Assembly: GCF_004349105.1 (NCBI RefSeq)
Contig: NZ_SMLB01000032.1
Span: forward strand, 1-63,981
Direction: 5' to 3'
DNA: 63,981 nucleotides
DNA from: Jiangella aurantiaca
Lineage (GTDB): Bacteria > Actinomycetota > Actinomycetes > Jiangellales > Jiangellaceae
The position numbers and the translations under genes were made by a program. The notes beneath the pieces were generated by a model. It worked only from the letters and a program-made list of their open reading frames with translations, was not told the origin of the DNA and searched no databases. Positions 8,369-15,216 of the stretch are shown piece by piece; the stretch's first letter is position 1, and each line of letters opens with the position of its first letter.

Positions 8369-9424
8369 ATGTCCCTTCGTGTCGCGGGCCGCCGGCTCGC
8401 CCTCGTCCTGACGGTCCCGCTCCTGCTCCTCGCCGCATGCGGAAGTGGCGACGACGACGGCAGCGCGGCGACCGGGGAGCCGGACGCCTCGGCCGCGGCG
8501 GACGACGCGGCGACCGGGGAGTTCCCCGCGTCCGTCGAGCACCGCTACGGCACCACCGAGCTGACCGAGGCGCCGGAGCGGATCGTCACGCTCGGCTTCA
8601 GCGACCAGGACGCCGTGCTGGCCTTCGGCATCGCGCCGGTCGCCGTCACCGACTGGTACGGCGAGTACCCGCACGCCACCTGGCCGTGGGCGCAGGACGA
8701 GCTGGGCGACGCCGAGCCCGTCGTGCTCAACGAGGGCGCCTTCACCGGCATGCAGGACTTCGACTACGAGGCCATCGCCGAGTTCGAACCCGACCTCATC
8801 ATCGGCCTCTACACCGGCATGACGCAGGAGGAGTACGACACCCTGTCGGTCATCGCGCCTACCGTCGCGTCGTCACCGGACTACCCCGAGTACGGCATGC
8901 CTTGGCAGGAGACCACCCGCATGGTCGGGCAGATCCTCGGCCAGGCCGACCGCGCCGAGGAGCTCATCGCCGAGATCGACCAGCGGTTCGCCGACGCCGC
9001 AGCGGCGCACCCGGAGTTCGAGGGCGTCGAGATGGTCGTCGCCGAGCAGTTCGAGCCGGGCTCGTCGTTCGCCCGCAGCGCCACCGACCCGCGCACCGTC
9101 TTCATGACGCAGCTCGGCTTCGTGCTGCCCGACGACATCGCGGAGCTGGCCGGCGACCTCGACGGCGCGCCGATCAGCGACGAGCTGATGACCCAGCTCG
9201 ACCGCGAGCTGCTGATCTGGAACGTCGGCCACGACGACAGCCTGCGCGCCCAGATCGAGGCCAAGCCGCTCTACGACCAGCTGCAGGTCGTGCAGGACGG
9301 CCGAGTGCTGTTCATCGAGGACCCGCTGGTGTCCGGCGCCCTGACGTGGTCGACGGTGCTCAGCCTGCCGTACGCGCTGGAGGAGCTGGTGCCGCAGCTG
9401 GCGTCCGTCGTCGCCGGAGCCTGA
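8369..9424 (+). CDS. iron-siderophore ABC transporter substrate-binding lipoprotein
   Basis: A 351-aa periplasmic-binding protein of the FepB/FhuD class (type III fold). The first 25 residues are a lipoprotein signal ending in the lipobox LLAAC, followed by a Gly/Asp-rich linker. The body has the family features ERIVTLGFSDQDAVLAFG and FDYEAIAEFEPDLIIG, the latter before the long linker helix. It should capture a ferric siderophore at the outer face of the membrane. The iron box over its promoter supports that and predicts induction in low iron. No permease or ATPase gene lies nearby, so it probably works with components encoded elsewhere. The start is the ATG that directly follows the leaderless -10. 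Confidence 0.92.
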   Translation: MSLRVAGRRLALVLTVPLLLLAACGSGDDDGSAATGEPDASAAADDAATGEFPASVEHRYGTTELTEAPERIVTLGFSDQDAVLAFGIAPVAVTDWYGEYPHATWPWAQDELGDAEPVVLNEGAFTGMQDFDYEAIAEFEPDLIIGLYTGMTQEEYDTLSVIAPTVASSPDYPEYGMPWQETTRMVGQILGQADRAEELIAEIDQRFADAAAAHPEFEGVEMVVAEQFEPGSSFARSATDPRTVFMTQLGFVLPDDIAELAGDLDGAPISDELMTQLDRELLIWNVGHDDSLRAQIEAKPLYDQLQVVQDGRVLFIEDPLVSGALTWSTVLSLPYALEELVPQLASVVAGA

Positions 9425-9488
9425 GCCCGCCTGCCCACCGGGCCGGGGCCGGGCGGCAGCAGCCGCCCGGCCCCGGCTGCGATCTGCC

Positions 9489-9587
9489 TCAGGGCGTCAG
9501 CCTGATCGGGAGCGTGCTCGCCCCCGTCGGGCTCACCTCCACATCGGTGCGGGTGTACGTGGCGAACCCACTCTTGCTGGCGGTCAC
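9489..9587 (-). pseudogene. C-terminal fragment of a secreted carboxypeptidase-regulatory-like domain protein
   Basis: The last 32 codons of this frame (from VTASKSGFATYTRTDV to the stop at 9489) look like the final beta strands of a carboxypeptidase-regulatory or PEGA-like domain. Such domains usually close much larger secreted enzymes. Upstream of about 9587 the frame loses sense. I read it as the remnant of a deleted gene, now overlapping the stop of the ArsR remnant. Family assignment rests on sequence character alone. Confidence 0.4.
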
Positions 9588-9811
9588 CGCTGGGTCGCGG
9601 GGGTGCGGGCCGCGCCGCCGCTCTCGTGGACGTGGTGCGGGTCGTCCTCGCGCGGGTGCTCGCCGTGGGCGTGGTCGGCGTGGAAGAGTGCCTGCTCGAG
9701 GAGCTGGCGTACGTGGGTGTCGGCCGCGTGGTAGTAGACGAACGTGCCCTCCCGGCGGCTGCGTACCAGGCCCGAGAGCCGCAGCTTGGCCAGGTGCTGG
9801 CTGACGGCGCT
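9584..9811 (-). pseudogene. truncated ArsR-family metal-responsive repressor
   Basis: The remaining part reads SAVSQHLAKLRLSGLV, the recognition helix of the ArsR/SmtB winged helix. The wing follows (RREGTFVYYHAAD), then a C-terminal helix and a His-rich tail of the kind that binds Zn, Co or Ni. The first 35-40 residues of a normal ArsR protein, including helices 1-3, are missing. At about 9811 the sequence switches abruptly to the opposite-strand CDF remnant. An upstream ATG at 9856 would add unrelated residues, so the protein is probably not functional. Confidence 0.65.
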
Positions 9812-9923
9812 GCTGCACCGCGTCCGGCATCTCGGCCACGTCGTCGTGCACGTCAACCCGTCCTACGGCGGCGTCGTCCCGGACGATGTCCACGAGCTGA
9901 CCGCGCACCACGCGGCGACATGA
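9801..9923 (+). pseudogene. C-terminal fragment of a cation diffusion facilitator transporter
   Basis: The plus-strand frame from 9801 to the TGA at 9921-9923 gives 40 residues (LTALLHRVRHLGHVVVHVNP, then a His-rich end). This resembles the cytoplasmic ferredoxin-like tail of CzcD/DmeF-type metal exporters. The membrane part is absent. In intact loci such a transporter usually lies downstream of, and in the same direction as, an ArsR gene. Here the two remnants abut head to head, which implies an inversion plus deletion. Confidence 0.45.
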
Positions 9924-10556
9924 TCACGCGGCGGTGCGGGCCCAGAACAGCTCGTGCCCGCCGTCGCCCTCCGGGACGAACTCCTGCCGCTCGACGGTGA
10001 ACCCGGCGGCCGCGAGCCACTCCCGGTACGTCGCGGCGTCGGCGTGGCTCCACCACATCGTCGCGCCGCCTCCGAGCCAGTCCTCCTCGGTGCCGGTCCA
10101 GGCGTCGTGCCCGGTCGTGGCGAGGAACAGGCCGCCGGGCCGTAGCCAGCCGGCGATCCGCCGCAGCAGCGGCGGCTGCTCCTCCAGCGGTATGTGGATC
10201 AGCGCGTACAGGCACACGACGGCGTCGAAGCTCGCGGCCGGCAGGTCGACGGTGGTCGCATCGGCGGCGAGGAACGTCGCGTCCGGCACGAGTGCGCGGG
10301 CTCGGGCGATCTGCACCTCGCTGAGGTCCACGCCGGTGACGGCGAACCCGGCGGCGGCGAGGTCGCGGGCCACCGGGACGCCGTTGCCGCAGCCCAGGTC
10401 GAGGACGCCGGCGTGCGCCGGCAGCCGGCGGGTGAGCTCGGCGATCCACGGCCGGTGGGTGTCCGGATCGGCGTCGTCGGCGCGGTAGTGGAGCGAGGCG
10501 GCGTCGTAGCCGCGGCGGACGATCTCCTTGGGGTCGGTGTCACGCTGTTCGGTCAC
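9924..10556 (-). CDS. class I SAM-dependent methyltransferase
   Basis: A 210-aa methyltransferase of the Methyltransf_25/11 type. The N-terminal helix holds YDAASLHYRADD, motif I is VLDLGCGNG near residue 50, the acidic motif is VTGVDLSEVQ, and motif IV is FDAVVCLYALIHIP. The product is cytosolic and its substrate unknown; the family modifies small molecules. The stop overlaps the end of the neighbouring CDF remnant, so the decay event came close to this gene without obviously truncating it. The full length is normal for the family. Confidence 0.85.
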   Translation of the reverse strand: MTEQRDTDPKEIVRRGYDAASLHYRADDADPDTHRPWIAELTRRLPAHAGVLDLGCGNGVPVARDLAAAGFAVTGVDLSEVQIARARALVPDATFLAADATTVDLPAASFDAVVCLYALIHIPLEEQPPLLRRIAGWLRPGGLFLATTGHDAWTGTEEDWLGGGATMWWSHADAATYREWLAAAGFTVERQEFVPEGDGGHELFWARTAA

Positions 10557-10706
10557 GATCGGTCACGCTACTCCGTCGATCTTCATGAGAATCGCGGCGA
10601 TTCGGGCGAAAGTGCTTCCGGGGCGACGAAGATCGCGCTAGCGTGCGGGGCTTTGGTTGGGCCGTACCTACGGCCTATGTATCCGAAGTTCCGAAGGGGG
10701 GCGACC

Positions 10707-11474
10707 TTGCGAAAGGTCACCATAGCGATTCTGGCCGGCCTGGCCCTACTGTTCGGCGGCGCGCTGCCGGCCTGGGCAGAGGTCCAGGACCCGGCAACGT
10801 GGACCGAGACGACCGAAGAGACCAAGGCACCCGAAGCAACCGACTGCGACGACTACGCACAGCCCTTCGAAGGCGAGGGCTGGTGCGACCCAGCACACGG
10901 CGACTACGACTGCGACGAGATCCCGGAGGAGTACCTGCCGGTCCAGCTCGTGCCCGGGTCCGACGATCCGTTCGGTCTTGACGCCGACGGAGACGGCTTC
11001 GGCTGCGACAACGGCTCGGGTGGAGGCGGCGACGCGGGCGGTGGGCCGGCCGAGGAACCGCCGGCTGAGGAGCCGGCCGACGAGCCAGGCCCGTGCGCTC
11101 ACTACGCCGACTCCGCCGAGTGGTGCAGCGACACGCACGGCGACTACAACTGCCCGGACATCGACGACGCCCACAAGCCGATCGAGCTGTTCGACGCCGA
11201 GAAGGACCCGTTCCACCTGGACCGGGACTCCGACGCGGTCGGCTGCGAGATCGGTGAGGACGACGACGACAGCACCGACGCCGGCGCCGACGGCAATGCC
11301 GACGACGGCGCCGGCGACGACGACGGCGGCGCGGCCGGGGCAGGCGTCGGCGGCGACGGCGAGGAGCTGCCGAACACCGGCTCCGGCGACCTGGGGGCGC
11401 TCTGGCTCGCAACCGTGGCCTTCCTGGCCGCCGGTGCGCTGCTGGTGTACCGCCGGACGGCGGCCCAGCGGTAG
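10707..11474 (+). CDS. cell-wall-anchored protein with two Excalibur-like calcium-binding domains
   Basis: A 255-aa secreted protein. The order is a signal peptide (residues 1-28, cleaved near PAWA), a first Excalibur-like module with DPFGLDADGDGFGC near residue 90, a Gly/Pro/Glu linker, a second module with DPFHLDRDSDAVGC near 170, an acidic Asp/Gly stretch, then LPNTG near 221, a membrane helix and a short RR tail. The Asp-rich loops resemble calcium sites. LPNTG plus helix plus arginines is a class sortase signal, so the protein should be linked to the cell wall. The TTG start was chosen for its GGGGGG ribosome site at 10696-10701 and its fit to the signal peptide. Function is unknown. Confidence 0.8.
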   Translation: MRKVTIAILAGLALLFGGALPAWAEVQDPATWTETTEETKAPEATDCDDYAQPFEGEGWCDPAHGDYDCDEIPEEYLPVQLVPGSDDPFGLDADGDGFGCDNGSGGGGDAGGGPAEEPPAEEPADEPGPCAHYADSAEWCSDTHGDYNCPDIDDAHKPIELFDAEKDPFHLDRDSDAVGCEIGEDDDDSTDAGADGNADDGAGDDDGGAAGAGVGGDGEELPNTGSGDLGALWLATVAFLAAGALLVYRRTAAQR

Positions 11475-11524
11475 AACGCGACGGGTGGTCCGGTGCAGCC
11501 AGAGCGGTGCCGGACCATCCGCCG

Positions 11525-11815
11525 TCAGGGCGAGCCGGGACGGTCGAGGTTGTCGCGCAGCCAGTCGCCGCACTCCCGGGTGAAGCCGACCCACGAGGCG
11601 GGCGCGCCGGTCACGTCGACGACCAGGAGCTCGTCGTCCGGGTGCATGTGCAGCCAGAGCGAGTCGCGGACCTGGGTGATGCTCATCCTCGTCTCGACCA
11701 GCCAGGTCGAGTCGAGACAGTGCCAGTACGCCCCGAACCCCTCGAGCGCGTCGAGGAGACGGTCGTAGCTGTGTCCCGGCGTATTCGCGTCGAAGCTGAC
11801 CAGCATCATCGCCAT
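11525..11815 (-). CDS. small conserved protein with Cas2-like fold signature ('SinR family' in databases)
   Basis: A 96-aa protein of a family conserved across bacteria and often auto-named SinR, although it is unrelated to the Bacillus SinR repressor. The start MMLVSFDANTPG and the WHCLDSTWLVET segment recall the ferredoxin-like Cas2/VapD fold, where a first-strand Asp is the metal ligand. No cas genes or repeats are nearby, so a CRISPR role is unlikely. A nuclease or RNA-binding role is conceivable but unproven. GGAGG lies upstream of the ATG. It lies just downstream of the RNase P RNA gene on the same strand. Confidence 0.65.
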   Translation of the reverse strand: MAMMLVSFDANTPGHSYDRLLDALEGFGAYWHCLDSTWLVETRMSITQVRDSLWLHMHPDDELLVVDVTGAPASWVGFTRECGDWLRDNLDRPGSP

Positions 11816-11879
11816 GTCCAGCGGCCCTCCACGTGCTCGGGAACGAACTGGCGAAGGCTACTGGGGCGGTCGGACAGAA

Positions 11880-12260
11880 CGGGGACGAGCCGGCCTGTAA
11901 GCCGGATTCTGTGGTTCCCGGCGGACCGGGACCGGCGACCATCCATCTACGGCCACCGTTGCCGGTGGTCTCCAGCGGTCTACCCGGGAGCTCGGGCGGG
12001 CCGCCCTCGAACGCTCCCTGTCTGACCTTGCTCCGGGTGGGGTTTACCGAGCCGCCCCAGTCACCTGGGGCGCTGGTGGTCTCTTACACCACCGTTTCAC
12101 CCTTACCGCCCGCGCGAACGCGGGAGGCGGTCTGCTTTCTGTGGCACTGTCCCGCGGGTCACCCCGGGTGGGCGTTACCCACCACCCTGCCCTGTGGAGT
12201 CCGGACTTTCCTCGGCGGGACCTGACGGCCCCGACGCGGCCGCCCGGCCGGCTCGTCCTC
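11880..12260 (-). ncRNA. rnpB: RNase P RNA (bacterial type A)
   Basis: The catalytic RNA that removes 5' leaders from pre-tRNAs. On the minus strand the conserved GAGGAAAGTCCGGACTCC block of the catalytic core lies at about 12214-12197. The 3' block AGAATCCGGCTTACAGGCCG leads to the terminal CCGGCTCGTC, which pairs as helix P1 with GACGAGCCGG at 12257-12248. The ends are inferred from P1 and from a TATCCT -10 box at 12268-12273. A length near 380 nt is normal for actinobacteria. Confidence 0.95.
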
Positions 12261-12267
12261 CAGCTCC

Positions 12268-12273
12268 AGGATA
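12268..12273 (-). promoter_or_regulatory. -10 box (TATCCT) of rnpB
   Basis: On the minus strand TATCCT lies 7-8 nt upstream of the predicted 5' end of the RNase P RNA. It sits between the ppgK stop and the RNA. Confidence 0.5.
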
Positions 12274-12277
12274 CCGC

Positions 12278-13033
12278 TTACGCTGCGCGTTCGGCGGCTA
12301 GAAGGGCGGCGCCGATGATGCCGCCGTCGTTGCGCAGGCCGGCCGGCACGATCGGCGTGGACAGGTCGAGCAGCGGGAGGAACTTGTCCGCCTTCTTGCT
12401 GACGCCGCCGCCGACGACGAACAGGTCGGGGGAGAAGATGAACTCGAGGTGGGAGTAGAACTCCTGCAGCCGCTCGGCCCAGTGCTCCCAGGAGAGCTCC
12501 TTCTCCTCGCGGACGGAGGCGGCGGCGAACTTCTCCGCCTCCTTGTGGTGGGCGAGGTAGAGGTGGCCGAACTCGGTGTTCGGCAGCAGCACGCCGTCGT
12601 GCAGGACGGCGCTGCCGATGCCGGTGCCGAGCGTCGTGACGATGACGACGCCGTCCTGCTCGGCGGCGGCGCCGAAGCGGTCCTCAGCGACCCCGGCGGC
12701 GTCGGCGTCGTTGACGATGGTGACGGGCCGGCCGGCGCGCTCAGCGAGCTCCTTCTCGAGGTCCACGCCGATCCATGACTTGTCGACGTTGGCGGCGGAG
12801 TGGATGATGCCGCGTTTGACGATGCCGGGGAACGTGCAGCCGAACGGCCCGTCCCAGCCGAACTGCTGGAGCACGTCGAGCACCACCGCGATGACGTTGT
12901 CAGGGGTGGACTCCTCGGGAGTGTCGATGCGGACGCGCTCGGCGGCGAACTCGCCCTTGCCGAGGTCGACCGGTGCCCCTTTGATGCCGCTGCCGCCGAT
13001 GTCGATGCCGAAACCCTGCGCCGTCGAGGTCAC
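12278..13033 (-). CDS. ppgK: polyphosphate glucokinase (ROK family)
   Basis: A 251-aa ROK-family kinase that phosphorylates glucose using polyphosphate or ATP, an actinobacterial enzyme that feeds glycolysis. The N-terminal phosphate-binding motif is GIDIGGSGIKGA, followed by FGCTFPGIVKRG, then the catalytic Asp in VNDADAAG, then TLGTGIGSAV. Length and motifs match characterised PpgK proteins. The GTG start at 13033 keeps the conserved N-terminus. The lone gene is followed by rnpB on the same strand. Confidence 0.93.
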   Translation of the reverse strand: MTSTAQGFGIDIGGSGIKGAPVDLGKGEFAAERVRIDTPEESTPDNVIAVVLDVLQQFGWDGPFGCTFPGIVKRGIIHSAANVDKSWIGVDLEKELAERAGRPVTIVNDADAAGVAEDRFGAAAEQDGVVIVTTLGTGIGSAVLHDGVLLPNTEFGHLYLAHHKEAEKFAAASVREEKELSWEHWAERLQEFYSHLEFIFSPDLFVVGGGVSKKADKFLPLLDLSTPIVPAGLRNDGGIIGAALLAAERAA

Positions 13034-13084
13034 GTCATCAAGCTTCGCTCAAGACGCCCGGCGCGGCCACCCGTGGTGCCGAAG

Positions 13085-13933
13085 TCAGGGCAGGGTGAGG
13101 ATCTCGGCGCCGTTCTCGGTCACCAGCAGCGTGTGCTCGAACTGCGCCGATCGCCGGCCGTCGCGCGTGACGACCGTCCAGCCGTCGTCCCACATGGTCC
13201 ACTCGTGCGTGCCGAGGTTGAGCATCGGCTCGATGGTGAACACCATGCCCGGCTCGATGATCGTCGTCGATCCGGGATCGTCGTAGTGCGGCACGACGAG
13301 GCCGGAGTGGAACGCCTCACCGACGCCGTGGCCGGTGAACTCCCGCACGACGCCGTAGTCGAACCGCTTCGCGTACGACTCGATGACCCGCCCGATGACG
13401 TTGATGGCGCGGCCCGGCTTCACCGCCTTGATGGCGCGGTTCAGCGCCTCCTGCGTCCGCTCGACCAGCAGCCGCGTCTCCTCGTCGACGTCGCCGGCCA
13501 GGAACGTCGCGTTGTTGTCGCCGTGCACGCCGTCGATGTACGCGGTGATGTCGATGTTCACGATGTCGCCGTCCTGGACGACGGTGGAGTCGGGGATACC
13601 GTGGCAGATGATCTCGTTGACGCTGGTACACAGCGACTTCGGGAACCCCCGGTACCCGAGCGTCGACGGGTACGCGCCGCGCTCGATGAGGAACTCGTGC
13701 CCGATCGCGTCCAGCTCGTCGGTGGTGATGCCCGGCTCGACGTGCTTGCCGACCTCGGCCAGCGCCTGCGCGGCCAGCTGGGCGGCGACGCGGATGCGTT
13801 CGATGGTGGCGGCATCCTTGATCTCGGAGCCGCTGAACGGGGTGGGGCGGGCCTTGCCGACGTACTCCGGGCGCGCGATGGACGGCGGGACGGGGCGTTC
13901 GGGCGACACGATGCCGGGTACGACGGGCGACAT
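13085..13933 (-). CDS. map: methionine aminopeptidase, type I
   Basis: A 282-aa peptidase that removes the initiator methionine from nascent proteins. Metal ligands of the pita-bread fold are visible: the two Asp in [16 protein letters not shown], the His in FTGHGVG, and the Glu residues in FTIEPML and near the C-terminus (QFEHTL). The N-terminal extension of about 40 residues with [11 protein letters not shown] is typical of the longer actinobacterial MapA/MapB forms. Of several in-frame starts I chose ATG at 13933 ([12 protein letters not shown]), because conservation begins there. TAGACT lies 8 nt upstream, so the mRNA may have almost no leader. Confidence 0.93.
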   Translation of the reverse strand: MSPVVPGIVSPERPVPPSIARPEYVGKARPTPFSGSEIKDAATIERIRVAAQLAAQALAEVGKHVEPGITTDELDAIGHEFLIERGAYPSTLGYRGFPKSLCTSVNEIICHGIPDSTVVQDGDIVNIDITAYIDGVHGDNNATFLAGDVDEETRLLVERTQEALNRAIKAVKPGRAINVIGRVIESYAKRFDYGVVREFTGHGVGEAFHSGLVVPHYDDPGSTTIIEPGMVFTIEPMLNLGTHEWTMWDDGWTVVTRDGRRSAQFEHTLLVTENGAEILTLP

Positions 13934-13982
13934 GGTGTGAAAGTCTAGGCTGAGGTGCGCTTCTCCGGCGAAGGGAGTCATC

Positions 13983-14168
13983 GTGGCCGACGGACCCTGG
14001 TACTGGTGCCTGGTGCATTCGACGGTCGAGCCAGTCGATGGTTGTCCCAACGACCGGCGCCTCGGGCCGTACGAGACGCGAGAAGAAGCGCAGGACGCGC
14101 TGGCGCGGGCGCACGAGCGGACCGCTCAGCAGGACGCACTCGATCGAGAGTGGAGCGGGGAGGAGTGA
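13983..14168 (+). CDS. small conserved actinobacterial protein (SPOR-like annotation)
   Basis: A 61-aa protein with the family core GPWYWCLVH...[18 protein letters not shown], found widely in actinobacteria beside map. Databases sometimes label it SPOR-domain, from the short GPY-T-EEA repeat-like motif. Function is unknown. The GTG start follows GAAGGGAG. It is divergent from map and convergent with panB, with a hairpin between. Confidence 0.75.
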   Translation: MADGPWYWCLVHSTVEPVDGCPNDRRLGPYETREEAQDALARAHERTAQQDALDREWSGEE

Positions 14169-14200
14169 CCGGTCGCTCCTTGGGTTGAGACGCTGGCTGG

Positions 14201-14248
14201 ATGGCGGGTGGTCTGGTGGTGCCCTGGCCCCACTGATCCACCCGCCAT
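14201..14248 (+). terminator. hairpin between convergent genes
   Basis: ATGGCGGGTGG (14201-14211) pairs with CCACCCGCCAT (14238-14248). It lies between the small protein gene and the end of panB and can serve either strand. There is no T-tract. Confidence 0.5.
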
Positions 14249-14302
14249 CGATCCCCACACCCGCCCGGCTCTGGCGGCTCATCGAGGAACTGCGCGGTCC
14301 GT

Positions 14303-15139
14303 TCAGTGGTACGTGTGCTCCTCCGCCGGGAACGCACCGCTGACGACGTCGTCGGCGAACGCCTTGGTCGCGTCGGCGAGGGCACCGCGGAGGTCGCCGT
14401 ACTGCTTGACGAACCGCGGCAGCCGGCCGGCGCGCAAGCCGGCCATGTCCTGCCAGACCAGCACCTGGGCGTCGACGTCGGGACCGGCGCCGATGCCGAC
14501 GGTCGGGATGGACAGCCGCTTCGTCACCTCGGCCGCGACCGCCGCCGTCACCATCTCGAGCACGACGGCGAACGCTCCGGCCTCCTCGAGTGCCAGCGCG
14601 GACTCGATCAGCCGGTCGGCCTCGAGGCCGCGGCCCTGGACGCGGTAGCCGCCCAGCGCGTTGACGCTCTGCGGCGTGAACCCGACGTGCGCCATGACCG
14701 GGACGCCGGCCTCGACGATGCGGCGCACCGACTCGACGACCGGGAGACCGCCCTCGAGCTTCACGGCCTGGGCGCCGGTCTCCTTCATGATGCGGATCGA
14801 CGTGGCCAGCGCCTGCTCGGGCCCCAGCTGGTACGACCCGAACGGCAGGTCGCAGACGACGAGCGCCCGGCTGGTGGACCGCACGACGGCGCGGGCCAGC
14901 GGGATCATCTCCTCGACGGTGACCGGGACGGTGTCGGGGTGGGCGTAGACGTTGTTGCCGGCCGAGTCGCCGACCAGCAGCACCGGGATGCCGGCGGCGT
15001 CGAAGATCTCGGCGGTGTACATGTCGTACGAGGTGAGCATGGGCCACCGTTCGCCGCGCTCCTTGGCGGTGCGGAGATCGCGGATGGTGACCCGCCGGGA
15101 GAGCTGGCCGCCGTACAACGGGACGGTCTCGTGCGTCAT
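14303..15139 (-). CDS. panB: 3-methyl-2-oxobutanoate hydroxymethyltransferase
   Basis: A 278-aa ketopantoate hydroxymethyltransferase, the first committed step of pantothenate and CoA synthesis; it moves a hydroxymethyl group from methylene-THF to alpha-ketoisovalerate. Motifs are MLTSYDMYTAEIFDAAGI, the metal/substrate loop VGDSAGNNVYAHPDT, LEGG, and the catalytic Glu in VVLEMV. The ATG at 15139 is preceded by AAGGAG, which decides against the longer upstream ORF. No other pantothenate gene is adjacent. Confidence 0.95.
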   Translation of the reverse strand: MTHETVPLYGGQLSRRVTIRDLRTAKERGERWPMLTSYDMYTAEIFDAAGIPVLLVGDSAGNNVYAHPDTVPVTVEEMIPLARAVVRSTSRALVVCDLPFGSYQLGPEQALATSIRIMKETGAQAVKLEGGLPVVESVRRIVEAGVPVMAHVGFTPQSVNALGGYRVQGRGLEADRLIESALALEEAGAFAVVLEMVTAAVAAEVTKRLSIPTVGIGAGPDVDAQVLVWQDMAGLRAGRLPRFVKQYGDLRGALADATKAFADDVVSGAFPAEEHTYH

Positions 15140-15216
15140 CGCAGGACTCCTTGAGTGTGTCTCGAGGCCCGTGTCCGGGTCCCCTAACACCTCCGATTGT
15201 CCCACGAACGCGGGTG

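Noticed and set aside
11525-11815. CRISPR-associated Cas2
   Set aside because: No other cas gene and no direct repeat array in the window. The family occurs widely without CRISPR.
13934-14050. Longer methionine aminopeptidase starting at 14050
   Set aside because: It would overlap the divergent small gene at 13983 almost completely, and the extra residues lack family similarity.
14201-14300. Possible gene overlapping the panB end on the plus strand
   Set aside because: The frame is open, but it lacks a start with a ribosome site and its codon bias mirrors the panB antisense. A hairpin explains the gap.
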